64,000 bases of DNA. Origin: Ulva prolifera (taxonomy: Eukaryota; Chlorophyta; Ulvophyceae; Ulvales; Ulvaceae). Made by a program: the position numbers and the translations under genes. The stretch spans positions 5,408,354-5,472,353 of the forward strand of contig CM041198.1 in NCBI GenBank assembly GCA_023078555.1. The letters are read 5' to 3'. How positions within the stretch are numbered: position 1 is the first letter of the stretch; every line of letters begins with the position of its first letter. The notes under the pieces were generated by a model, which was not told the DNA's origin, did not search any database, and saw only the letters and a list, made by a program, of their open reading frames with translations. Positions 24,701 to 35,197 of this stretch are shown here, piece after piece.

Positions 24701-27660
24701 AGGCGGGGGTGCAGCTGCCACCGTTGGACAGCGCGATGCTGGAGTGCACAACGGTTCAGGACGGGCAGCTGCGGATGCTGCAGGAGCCGCCGCCAGTGCA
24801 GATGCAGCGGGGGAAGTGGTCACAGGTGCGTCGCCGCGTCGAAGTATTCCTGGTGTTCAGTATGTTGACCTGCGCTTAGAGGCCTGGCGTGACGCTCGCA
24901 CCGTATGTTGGGGGGCTGTTTGCGTGCTGCTGATGCGGAGTGTAGTCTCTCTATGAGAGACAGAGAAGGCAACGTCTGTGCGTGGTTGGTGTGCAGGTCC
25001 CGGCGGAGGGCGAAGGCTTTTCGGTGGTGGAGCCCGAGGACTGGGAGAACCTCAAGCACTACCATGGCTCCGCCTCAACGCCAGACCTCTTCGTCCGCTT
25101 CTCCCTGGAGGAAGCCCCCGCGTCGACCCCGGCCGACCCCCGCATCCCCTCCGGCGCAGCCGCCGCAGTCCGGGCACCCGTTGCGGGCGCAGCGGCACTG
25201 GACACAGCCCTGGCTGCGGCGCTAGACAGCGCTTGCGCCATCGCTGAGGCTAAGCCGGCGGCAATCGACCTAGCCTGCGCCCCGACTGCGGCGTCCGCAC
25301 CTGTAGAGCTGCCTGAGGAGCCGGAGCCGATGCCGATGTCCACAGGTGAGGCTGCACTGCTGAAGGCAGAGGGTACAGATGCTAGCGTGATAGCGAACCA
25401 GGATCAGAATTCGTCGGGGGAGAAACGGGGTGACAACTGTCGTCATTCGCCGCGGGAGACGACACCGCAGAATGGCTGCACAGCAGAGGCGCCACTGAGT
25501 GTGCCGCGGATTCGCCTGTCCAGCATGTCACCCGACGAGGTTGCTGCGCGTTTTGGGGCAATCGACTGCTACACGGCCGCATCTCCACAGGCGCTGGCTA
25601 CGGCGTCGGCGCACGCGGCCGCTGATGGCATGCCTCTCGCAATGGCCCTGACTCCGGCACAGCTGGCGACGTCGTGTGCCGCGGGAGAGGCGCATCCTGC
25701 CGCAGGACCCAACGGGAACGTGCACAGCAGCGCGCATGCATTCCCGGGTATCCCCCGGCCCCGTGTCAGCACACTCGCCGCCTTGCATGCACCCTCCAAT
25801 GCCCTGCCCCCACTAGACCCCCCCACCCTCGTACCTGACAGCCACACACCCCCAGGTGAGCCCACTGCGAATGTGGAGAGTTGCAGTGCCGCCAATGGCA
25901 TGCCCCAGGCTCCGGCTGCGGGCGCCCGCGCGACGGCTTCGCTGAACGAGCTTACTCGGACGCGCCCTGCTTCTCCAGCAGACGTGCAAGCGCCTGCTGC
26001 GAGGCGAGTTGATGGTGCGTGCACGGCGGCGGATGACGCCGCTGGGGCGGCGGCTGCCGTGCCCCTGCAGCGGTCGGAGGATGCTGCAAAGGCGGAGGAG
26101 CCACAGGCGCACGGCGAGGCTGAGAGCTCTGCCGCGGGCGACTCGCTAATGATTGTCAGTGATGACCCGCCTGCCTCTGCTGCCGCGGCCGGTGCGTATG
26201 CGTGTGGACGCACACCATACTTGAAAGTGCCTTTTGCCGGCTGGGTTTTAACTTCTGCCCAGAGTCCCCGAGGTCTCGCACATGACTTGATCTGGACCCA
26301 CACGCATCTCGAGAGATGAATCCGTGTGCAGAGATCCGAGAGGTTGCTTGGCTCAATCAAACACGATTCAAGTGTAGATTACAGCTTGTTTTCTTTTGCA
26401 TCAGTTTCCACGAAAGAGTGTGGACATACGTACGGCATGCGCGGTGCAGGGGCACAGGGGACAGATGCTGGCCCCAGACAGGATGCAGTTCCTACGGAGG
26501 AAGCCACCTCGCAGCACGAGCCGCCGCGGCGAGGCCTACGGCGCCGGGTCCTGGCTGCACCGACCCCGGCGGCGGCGGCGGTGGTGGAGGCGGACGGGGG
26601 TGAGGGCGTCACCACCCGGAGAGGCGTGAAATTGAAACGGGCGGAAGGCAGCGACGACGGCGACGACACCACGGTGGCGCTGGAGGCGTCCACAAAAGTG
26701 GAGAAGGTCGGGCGGCTGCTGCCGGATGTCCCGGTGTGCTACGACACGATCCGGGCCCGGGAAGCCGTGCGTCGGCAAGCGATGGTGTGCGCCCCTCCCT
26801 GCATGCTGCCGGTCCTTCCTCTATGCCTCAATCTCTGGCTGTGCATGCATGCATCTACGGCTCTGCAGGCATCGCCTGCCGCAGATCGCGGTTGCCTTTT
26901 CTGCGTCGCCTGTTTGCTTGTGCGGGATGGCCGTTGATTGCATCGGCTTCTCTAACTGGCCGATTCACTGTTTCCACACTAGGTCAGTTGGTGTCTCGCG
27001 AGTCTACTCGCGCACCCAGCAGCCCCGATTGCCAAGCTGCACTGCAAGGCGTATCTCTAAGCTGTGATGGATGCTGCAGCTGATCTAGCAGGCGGGTCCA
27101 TACAAGCCCCTGCTTCTCCCCCCCCCCCCCCCCCCCCCCCCCCTGCCACACTGTTCTGTGTTGCATAGATGATCTGTACCCCTGTAATGTGTTTGTCCAT
27201 GGTGAGCGCTGTGCAGCTGGCGTACGAGCACGCACCCCTCGTCTGCCAGGTCGTCACGACCGAGCAAGCCGTCCAGAACAAGGTGCCGGTCGCGGCGACG
27301 AAGCGCAGCCGCCGCGGCCGCGCGACCATCTCCGCCTCCGCCACCGACACCCTCCGCGAGGTCAAGCTGCGCCTCTACGGCGAGCTCGAGGTGCACCCCT
27401 GCAACATGGACACCTACGTCGGTGGCACGCTGCTCGACGCAAACGACCGCACCCTGCGCCAGCTTGGCGTCAGCGCGGCCGACTTTGTGAACGTCGTCCG
27501 CGTCGACCGCGTGCCGAACGACGACGTCGAGCTGCTGCTCGAGTGGCGGTCGCTCGTGCCGGGGGCCGACCTCGACGTCGTGCCGCGGCGCGGCAAGCGC
27601 AGCCCGGGTAAGGAGCGGGGCTTTGTTGACACGCTGCTTGCGGGCGGGCCGGTCGCGTGA
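18735..27660 (+). CDS. UBP26: Ubiquitin-specific protease of the UBP26/USP48 family
   Basis: Exons: 18735-19373, 19569-19691, 19799-20002, 20137-20860, 21331-22075, 22456-22689, 23046-23287, 23744-23919, 24343-24825, 24997-26191, 26450-26784, 27217-27660. All phases join, giving about 1847 residues, much longer than Arabidopsis UBP26 or human USP48 (near 1050). The catalytic Cys box GLANLGNTCYANS puts Cys at about 119; the His box SAGHYVAIVKDERTG puts His at about 382 with WWKYDDE after it; CRQC and CEVCC make the zinc-binding pairs. Downstream are DUSP-type segments (WLARW...LMCPHGKLEP near 730, WLTKWKI...ITCRHGRLLPE near 840, WWLSAWRRW near 1090) and a C-terminal ubiquitin-like domain near 1728-1795. 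These features define the nuclear H2B/relA-type deubiquitinase family. The extra length is Ala/Pro/Gly-rich low-complexity sequence, mainly exons 5, 9 and 10. Middle exon borders are less certain than the ends. Confidence 0.88.
27118..27143 (+). repeat. Poly-C tract in the last intron of the USP48-like gene
   Basis: Twenty-six consecutive Cs on the sense strand, 73 bases before the exon-12 acceptor. Confidence 0.95.
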
Positions 27661-28007
27661 CACACCGCTCGTGCGGAGGGCGGTTCCTGGGTGGGGATTG
27701 GGTGGCATGTCGGCGCCTGGCGGCGCACCGTTGTGGGCCTTCATGCGTTGACATGTCGACCGATTGGTGTGGTCGTGCGGGGAGACGGCGTGTCAACGAT
27801 TCGCTCCGGGAAAGGCGGGCAGCTGGGCGCTGCCAGGCCGGTGCATGCGGGATCGACCTGGACAACTCACGTGGCTGCTCCTGGGGCTGATCTGGAGATG
27901 CATGTGGAGTGTTGGGCTGTGTTGTGGCGATGCGATTTGTTGTGCATGGTTCAGTGCCGCTTCCTGGGAGGGGGCTGGAGGCAGGTGGGACGTGCAGATA
28001 GGATGTA

Positions 28008-28012
28008 TGTAA
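28008..28012 (+). terminator. Candidate TGTAA polyadenylation signal of the USP48-like gene
   Basis: TGTAA about 350 bp after the stop codon, sense orientation. Confidence 0.4.
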
Positions 28013-28208
28013 CTGCTGTTGCAATCAGACTCATGGCAAACTCCAGACGTTTACAATGCAGAAAGGTTTGCTGTGCTCTGTGCAGCTGCCTGGCTGAGAC
28101 GACGCTCAGCAAGGGTTGCACAGGCTGACTTGCGTGTCCACAGGGTACTTGTTCTAGCTGCTCGATATGAAGAGGGCCCAGCCATGATCCCGGGGGCATG
28201 ATGAGGTG

Positions 28209-28213
28209 TTACA
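28209..28213 (-). terminator. Candidate TGTAA signal of the two-repeat protein gene
   Basis: TTACA forward, TGTAA on the sense strand, about 190 bp after the stop at 28400. Confidence 0.4.
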
Positions 28214-28399
28214 CTCTTGCTTCGACCAGGAAGGCACGATGCGGTTGAAACGATGGCATTTCTGTGGGTCACGGTCTACATCTGTGGGTCACGGTCTACA
28301 TCTCGGCCTCACCTCTGCACAGAAATACAGACTGCTGCTTTGTCCTGGGTCCATATGACATCCACGGTCCCAACCGCTCAGGCAACCCTTCGCCCATGT

Positions 28400-29469
28400 T
28401 CATGCGTGCAAAAGGATGTAGTGTCCATCAGAGCCAAACTCTAGCGCGATCACGTCGTTGCCAGCATCCTGTACTTCAGAAATCAAGGCTCTACAGCCAT
28501 TGCAGTGCCCCTCTGCGCGCCAGGTGCCGTCCTTGAACAGCACAAACCACTCACCCCATTCCCCACAGCTCATGCTCTGTACAGCAGCCCGGCGGCCCTT
28601 CAAGAGGTTGTGCAGTCCGGTCGGCAAATTCGCCCAACACAGTGATCCATCTACCGTCTGCAGATACCTGCACGGGGCCAGGCTTTCTCGGTTTGCATCC
28701 GTAATCACACCATCAGGTAAGCCATCAGTGGCGCCTTCACGAAGCAGTGCACCGGATGCGGCAGCCGTAGCTGGCCAGTTCCGAGGGCTGCTTGGCTGGT
28801 GTTGTGGCCTAGTACAGCCTGCTGCGGCCGGGCTGGTGTTGTGTCACAACGACAAACCCAGAGAGGCAGGTAGCACCGCAGGCCACAGCCAGATGAACCT
28901 CACACCCACGCAACCAGCAACACGCAGCACAGACCAACACACACATGCAACTGCACACGGCTGGTGTTGTGTGGTCGGTTTCTCGACGCAAACTCTCTCT
29001 GTGAAGCGCATGCAGCTGCTGTGCCGGATACAGAGCATGCACATGGGGGGCGCTACGCGGCATGCACCAGCATCGAGGCGCTTCACTGCTGCAGCGCATC
29101 AACATGAGTGCAGTGGCTCAGGGGACACAGGTCATACCACCCCCCGTCTGGTGCAAAACACACCACCTCTACCTGCGACTGCTGATTGTGAATCGCCTCC
29201 GTGAGGCCGTCCGGCCCGTCCCATTGCGAATTGCCATCTTTAAATTGAACGTAATACTGCCACTCGTCGGAAGGGTCAAGAGCGACGAACGATGCGAGTG
29301 GGAGCCATTGCTGCCGGCCACGGAGCTTGTTGTCGAGGCCCTTTGGAATGCCTCCACACCACCAAGGGCCTGCGTGCTTCTCCACTCCGAGAACGCACTG
29401 GTTCCCTAGTGCCACTCGCAGCGTCGTGTCCTTGTCGAAGTTTTTTTTCAGAAAATTTGCGAGGTCCAT
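28400..29469 (-). CDS. Conserved-looking protein with two tryptophan-rich repeats, unknown function
   Basis: Two exons, 29469-29129 and 28667-28400, join in phase to about 202 residues starting MDLANFLKKNF. The product contains two similar units of roughly 70-80 residues. Unit 1 has GLDNKLRGRQQWLPLASFVA, then WQYYVQFKDGNSQWDG and VVCFAPDGGWY; unit 2 has GLHNLLKGRRAAVQSMSCG, then WFVLFKDGTWRAEG and IALEFGSDGHYILL. The alternating W/Y/F with GxW and FKDG suggests a small beta-propeller-like or beta-sheet repeat. I recall similar repeats in uncharacterised algal and fungal proteins but can name no family. There is no signal peptide or membrane segment. An upstream exon is possible, since the open frame runs back to 29757. 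The intron contains sequence shared with the repeat at 33.9 kb. Confidence 0.6.
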
Positions 29470-30285
29470 CCTACACTCGCCGCGTATCTCTGCAGACGAA
29501 AGGCATGGTAGGTGACTACAAGGTAAGACATGCACTGGATCAATCGTGATGCAATTGGGCGAGCAGGGAAGCAATTCATGCCACAAACAACTCAGCTCAT
29601 TCCACGGGACAAGTTCGAAATCGCGAGAGAGGCATGATGGTATCATGAGTATGTAAACACATGTTTTCAGTTGCAAGTAAGTCCAGCTAGCTCTACCTGC
29701 CAGTCGAAGCGATGTGTATGAGCGAGCAAAGACAGCAGAGGGAAAGACCCTTCTCAAGCAGGCCTAATTTGGATGTACCGAAATATGCTGGCAGCAGAGG
29801 CACACCACAAGAGACATCACCGGCCGTGATGCAACAGCGACCCATCCTGGACCCGGCCCACGGCGATTGTGGCACTGATTTTCTTTGACAACGCCTCCAC
29901 TTCACTGAGAACGAGCTACTCTGATGTCTTGAGCAAACGAGCACTCATCACAGGTGCTTCGGCTCTCTGTGACCTGCAAACCCGGTGCATTCTTGTGAGG
30001 AGCACAGACTATGGGCATCCAGACACGGCAATCACAGCGCAAACATCACACAAGAGCAATCGTTCAGCACTGAGCTTCCTGGCATGGTGAGATCCAGCAA
30101 AACCAAGCCGTACCAAACTTGTGACACACCCGGACCAAGATGGCCTAGGAAATCTGAGATTCACCGAAATGGGCAACGACCAGAGTTCCCGTTGCATCAC
30201 GTTGAAGGGTGTCAAATTGTTCTGTACGGCGACGTATTCGATGCGCACGCTTTGTCCTCGATGCCGCTTCGTACCATGCCGGTCT
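29470..30285. other. Intergenic region, nothing recognised
   Basis: Should include the promoter of the reverse-strand two-repeat gene. No protein-like frame or repeat was found. Confidence 0.4.
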
Positions 30286-31620
30286 GCACGAGCTCGAGGG
30301 GCCAGGGGGTCATGCACTCCCGCTACGAAGTGGTCCCAGTGAGGGCGCGCGAAATCGATGACGATTTTGATCGATTGGGGGAAACTTTAAGTATTATTTA
30401 GGATAAATGAACAGAATGGCTGATTCATCTCGGAGGTTTGGGGAGAATCGCCCGAAGTCGCCGATTTGGGCTGTTCCCGTGGGGAGTACCCCCAAATCCG
30501 CGTTTTGTTCCCCAAACATCGACATTCTTCCCCAACCGTCCCCAAACTCGTTCTATGATGCTTCTTTTGATGTTTTACTGGCATATAGCCTTCCTTGGTA
30601 TTATTTTGCGTCTCTGTGTGCCCTTTTCCAAACTCAGTGTCAAATCGTGGTCAGCATACCTTCATGTGATGTCTGTTGACACTGGGACTCTCAAATACAA
30701 CTATTGTGCAAAATTATATTTGTGTTGGCAGTTCCGGGATGTGATTTCCCCATGGCGAGGTGCAGCTGGTCAGCTTACCAGTAGCCTACCCAACTTGAAT
30801 CTGTGGACTCACGTGCAATGCAAGTCCGGGTGTTGCAATCAGTTGAGATAGCTCTTGCAGCTACCGTGCTTGTTATTCGCGGCCATTGCTGTTCACGTCC
30901 TATGCCTCTGTAGTTTGGTTTGATCAGAGCTGTCCATCGTATGCTGTAGTGTTGTGCGATGCCGGCTGTTCAATCAGTATAACGTCCCCCGCGGAAACTC
31001 CTCGGGCCTCATAGATGAATTCTCGAAACCACAGTTGCGTGTAGCCACGACATTCACCTCGTTTGGCTCCTCGACTGGTCGCGGCACCACTGTATTGACG
31101 ACTCCCACGACTCGACTCCCTGCAATTCCAAGGCCGACACAGGCTCCACCTACTATATAGGCACCGGATACGTCTTGCACACCATCGTATAACACCTGTT
31201 GACCACTGCGTGGTCACGAAGCCATGTCATTGCAGTGCGTCGAGGTCTGCTCAGCTGTGACGACGACCACATCACTCACAGAAGTCGCAACAGTGCACAC
31301 ATCGCCAATGTACACTATCATAGTGACTTTTCTATGTTGTCACTGCACTGTGATCACTGGCGTGCGTTTGGGCGGGAAAAGCTCAGCGAATGCCACCGTT
31401 TGGGGAGAACCGCCATTATTCGCCAAAAGGGGGGCCTGGGGTGGGGAGAGTCCCCACAGCCGAGATCGCTCACGCAGAGTCCCCAAACATTGATCACAAT
31501 ATTCGAAGTTGTCCCCAATTACGAAAATTCGGTCGTTTTGATGCGCGCCCACACTGGGACCACTTCGTAGCGGGAGTGTATGACCCCCTGAGGGGCCGAG
31601 ACACTCAGGCCATGATCGCA
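30286..31620. mobile_element. Putative non-autonomous element with long inverted ends
   Basis: Sequence at about 30290-30360 (contains CACTCCCGCTACGAAGTGGT) reappears in reverse complement at about 31535-31615, 1.3 kb away. Inward from each arm lie related GGGGA/TCCCC-rich blocks (30430-30560 and 31380-31520). No transposase frame was recognised inside, and no target-site duplication could be fixed, so a fold-back or MITE-like element is the working call. Confidence 0.45.
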
Positions 31621-31734
31621 TCTACCGGAGATACGAACATCGCGGATCGCTCCAGAAGGACAAGAAGTAGTTGTACGTTGAATTTCACAGTGGAAGGCGC
31701 GGTGGAGTCGTTGGAGAGAGTCGCGGATACGAGG

Positions 31735-32812
31735 CTGGCACCTGGGTTGGGTCATCGGGCCCGATGGGGGAAATTTCCCGATTTATCGGGCCCGATTTGA
31801 AAAATCCCGATTAATCCCCCGATCTGGTTGGCTGCGAGCTAAAATGAACTCCGATGACAGTTTTGAAGGTGTTATATGATACATAATCATGTTTGCGGAT
31901 TGTGGCAAGTTTCCGTGAAGCCAAATTCGTTCTGTGGACAATTTTATGGCTACCTAAGCTTACAATGAACCGGTACACAAGCACGGGCGCTAAGCGCCGC
32001 AGCATTTCGCAAGATTGGAAGGCGCATTTTGATCCTGTAGAGCGTGTGAGCGCAGACATCTCGAAGTATAGCGTCGTGTGTAAGTATTGCTCGTGGTCTC
32101 GTCAACGAGCTGGCGCGGACGAGTGCAAGGCTCACTTGGCTGGCGTGCATCCGAAGCGAGGAAAGTCCTGTCCAAAATTACCGCTAGATTTCAGGGCAAG
32201 CTTTCAAAGTGGATGTGTTGGATCAGAGCTGCAGCTGCAGCAAGCGACTGTGTCATCAGCCTTCCACAAGGCTTCACATGATCAAGCAAGGGCAGCAGTT
32301 GGTAGATGGTTGTTTTCCTCTGGAGTTTCTTTTAATTCAATTGACAATCCAGAGTTTCAAGATGCCATTGCAAGTGTGATCAGAGCTGGACCTGGATTCC
32401 GTGTACCAACTCGAAAGACAATCAGCACCAAAATTCTGGACCAAACATACATGGATATCAGGAAGCAATCAACTGGCTCGGTTTCCTCTGGACTGCATTG
32501 TGGAGTGTCAATATACTCAGATGGATGGACAGACCCGAACAGCCAGTCACAAATCAACTACATCTGCATGAGCAATACATCATGAATGCAATATTGTAAT
32601 TGCTGTATTGTATTGTAGCATCGTGGTCCGGTTTGTATGTTTCCTGTGGTATCCTGCTGCTTCATAACACTCATATGCATCAAGCTGGCCACATCCCCCA
32701 AAAATCGATTTTCTTATCCGGATTTGTCCAAACAAATCCCGATTTATCGGGCCCGATTTGCAAAATCCCGACATCGGGAGATCGGGGGCGACCCAACCCA
32801 GCCTGGCACCTG
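31735..32812 (+). mobile_element. Truncated hAT-family DNA transposon
   Basis: Terminal inverted repeats TGGGTTGGGTC (31743-31753) and GACCCAACCCA (32790-32800) bound about 1.06 kb. Inside each end are further complementary blocks containing ATCGGGCCCGAT and AAATCCCGA. The direct repeat CTGGCACCTG lies at 31735-31744 and 32803-32812; it overlaps the left terminal repeat slightly and two bases separate it from the right one, so the exact 8-bp duplication is uncertain. The internal frame encodes the N-terminal part of a hAT transposase only; the RNase H-like catalytic part and dimerisation region are missing. Confidence 0.75.
31893..32585 (+). pseudogene. hAT transposase N-terminal fragment (BED finger, DUF659-like)
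   Basis: The open frame is 230 residues; a later in-frame ATG at 31965 (MNRYTSTGAKRR) is a more likely start. A BED-type zinc finger is visible as VCKYCSW...CKAHLAGVH. It is followed by GRWLFSSGVSFNSIDNPEF and by YSDGWTDPNSQSQINYICMS, the DUF659-like start of the hAT catalytic domain with its Asp. The frame then stops, about 120 bases short of the right terminal repeat, so most of the catalytic core is gone. It may still make a DNA-binding protein without activity; that is inference. Confidence 0.75.
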
Positions 32813-33189
32813 CACGTTCTGGGGGAGGTTCGCGTCTGCCCTAAGGATCACCATATATCCATATGTGGGGTCAGAACATCGATTATGTGTCCCAGCTTGT
32901 TCATGTGCACTGGGACGGGCTCAAGTTGACGGTAGGCTTGAATGCAGAGTTGCATGGGTCGCAACAGCGACATGTGTGTCCCCATGTAGCCACATTCACA
33001 CCGACGTGCCTCGTGGCCGATCTTGGCATGCGGTGTCAGTGACCGTGTCATACTTGATGTCAAAAGCTAGTCTTGTGGGGTGCGTGACGGCCTGAGAGAG
33101 GTGCATGCTGGATCCTTTGTCACGTTGTTGTTGACCTGTTCTTAGCCTTTCTCACATGCGCGCTCTGGGTGTATATGTACAGGTGAGCG
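32813..33189. other. Unassigned sequence after the hAT element
   Basis: No gene or clear repeat recognised. The bases joined across the hAT element (31.7 kb to 32.8 kb) would once have been contiguous. Confidence 0.35.
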
Positions 33190-33570
33190 GGAGTGTGTGC
33201 AGGTAGGGGCCAGCTGTTGGGCAGAGCGGGTTTAGCTGGGGGAGGCTCGGGCCTCCCCGGGATTGTTGTGGGTGTTTCTGTGTTTGGCTTCGCAGCCTGG
33301 GCTCCTTGTGCTTTCGGGGCTCTGGGTCCGGGCTACGGGACGGGTGCAAGCAGGGGTGGGCGTGCGACTGTGATGGTGGGCGTGGGGTTTGGGGGCCAGT
33401 GTGTGAATGTCTACGGTCAGGGTACGTGCTGACGTGTGCGGTTGCATGCATGTGTCAGATCGTGCTGCGTGTTCAACAAGTCGCTGCAGCATGGTTGCAT
33501 GCGTGTGAGGTTCCCCTGTCGCCCGCGGTGCTACCTGCCTTGCTCACGGTGCCCTTGTAACCCATGCGCG
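33190..33570 (+). repeat. GT-rich dispersed repeat, copy 1, ending CCTTGTAACC
   Basis: It shares long stretches with the reverse-strand copy at about 33860-34195 (GATTGTTGTG, GCAGCCTGGGCT, GGGCGTGCGA-type segments) and ends CTGCCTTGCTCACGGTGCCC then TTGTAACC, like the copies at 36.3 and 42.1 kb. Confidence 0.6.
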
Positions 33571-33688
33571 CTCAGAGTCATTCTGTAGGCCGGCAGCTGA
33601 ACTTTGAAATTTGTTCTAGAATGCAGCTGTTGCATGCCGTCCCCTCGGCATGACCTAGGTCATAGCTATGTTGCACAGATCTTGTCTC

Positions 33689-33736
33689 TAGAGACACCGC
33701 AGGCAGATCGGTGTCTCTAGAGACACCGCAGGCAAC
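33689..33736 (+). repeat. Short tandem repeat containing palindrome TGTCTCTAGAGACA
   Basis: The string TGTCTCTAGAGACACCGCAG occurs twice about 29 bp apart; each contains a 14-bp perfect palindrome. Confidence 0.75.
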
Positions 33737-33859
33737 CGGCCAGGGGCGGCCCAGACTTCTGAGGGTGTATGTACATGTGAGCCCGTTGTGCGTGGAGAAC
33801 ATTGAAACTCCGGGAGAGTCTACGCGCTGCTGTGTGCACTGCTAGTGCCGGTCCACATC

Positions 33860-34195
33860 TTCAGCACTGTGAAGCGGCAAGAGGCAAAATGTTACAACTA
33901 CATGGACGCAACTTAGACATACAGATCATGCAGGCAACAACCGCGGGAACTTCCCAGTTGAACCGCACACCCACGCAGCCAGCAACACGCAGCAAGGACC
34001 GACGCACTGATACAAGCGCGCACGCAAGCACCTGCCTTGCCTGAAGCCATATGAACGCATGCACGTCCCCCACATCCACAACCACACTCGCATGCCCGCC
34101 CCTGCTCGCACCCCGTCCAATAGCCAGGCACCATAGCCCCAAAAGCACGCAGCCCAGGCTGCAGAGCCAAGCACACAGACAAACACAACAATCCC
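33860..34195 (-). repeat. GT-rich dispersed repeat, copy 2, inverted
   Basis: This is a reverse-complement relative of the 33.2-kb copy. It abuts the duplicated USP48 fragment without a gap. Part of it (around CACACCCACGCAGCCAGCAA) is also present at about 28900-28940. Confidence 0.55.
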
Positions 34196-34199
34196 CCGC

Positions 34200-34642
34200 G
34201 CCCCTGCACCGCGCACACCGTAGGTATGTCCACACTCTTTGAGCATACTGTTACAAAAGAAAAAAAGCTGTAATCTACACTTGAATTGTGTTTGATTGTG
34301 CCAGGTAAACACTCGGATCTCTGCACACGGAGATATGCGTGTGGGTCCAGATCAAAGTCACATGCGAGATCTCAGCCACTCAGGGCAGACCTGACAACTC
34401 AGCCGGTAAAAGGCACTTTCAAGCATGCATACATATGGTGCATGTCCATGGTGTGCGTCCACACGCATACGCACCGGCAGCAAAGGCAGGCCTGCGGGTC
34501 ATCGCCGACGATCATTAGCGAGTCGCCCGAGGCAGAGCTCTCAGCCTCGCCATGCGCCTGTGGCTCCTCCGCCTTTCAAAGCAAGTTGCAGCATCCTCCG
34601 GACGCTGCAGGGGCACGGCAGCCGCCGCCCCAGCGGCGTCAC
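34200..34642 (-). pseudogene. Inverted, unspliced copy of part of the USP48-like gene
   Basis: On the reverse strand this stretch follows 26033-26462: the last ~160 bases of exon 10, its donor (G/GTGCGTATG), the intron and the start of exon 11. The intron is present, so this is a DNA-level duplication and not a processed copy. The reading frame is interrupted relative to the source and no catalytic domain is included. Small insertions and base changes show that it is not very recent. Confidence 0.8.
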
Positions 34643-35190
34643 CCCGGGGCAGATATGTTGCGTGCGCAGATTTTGTTCCAGCATTTATTATTCTATAGCG
34701 TAGAAATGCGACTGTGATCTCACTGGCACACGTTGGGGGTCTCCCGCTTCCGCGGTCGGGAAAGCTGATGCCGGAGCGCCGCATGGCATTGCAAATCCTC
34801 TGCAGCTGACGCGCGCGGGTATGCGTACGCCGGATTGCCGGATCAATACCCGAGCATGCAATCTTTAACAGGAGCCCAGGATCGAATGCATGCACCGGCA
34901 CGACCGTACGCTACCATATGCATTGGCGTCCCACATCAGCATGTGCACGCGTGCGGCGCTGCGCCCTAAAAGCGTATCTGAGCACAGAAGCACTAAGCAG
35001 GCCCCCCGCCCATGCCCGGCCACTGCGGTCACCGCTACACTGGCTGTGTAAGCATGCATACACACCCTACCCCGGCCGTCATACATCGGCTGTAACAGCC
35101 TACTATCTGCCACTAACCCCATGCCCCTGCAGCGGTCGCGCCCGCCCTTTGCCATGGCGCCCAAGCACCCTCTTCGCTCACACACACGGC
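34643..35190. other. Unassigned sequence
   Basis: No gene recognised between the USP48 fragment and the LINE remnant. Confidence 0.35.
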
Positions 35191-35197
35191 CGTCCTG

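Larger units (their letters stand above)
27661..28399. other. Intergenic region between convergent genes
   Basis: It holds 3' flanks of the USP48-like gene and of the reverse-strand gene that ends at 28400, with candidate TGTAA signals at 28008-28012 (forward) and 28209-28213 (reverse). A 21-bp unit (CTGTGGGTCACGGTCTACAT) is tandemly doubled at 28262-28303. No gene was recognised. Confidence 0.5.
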
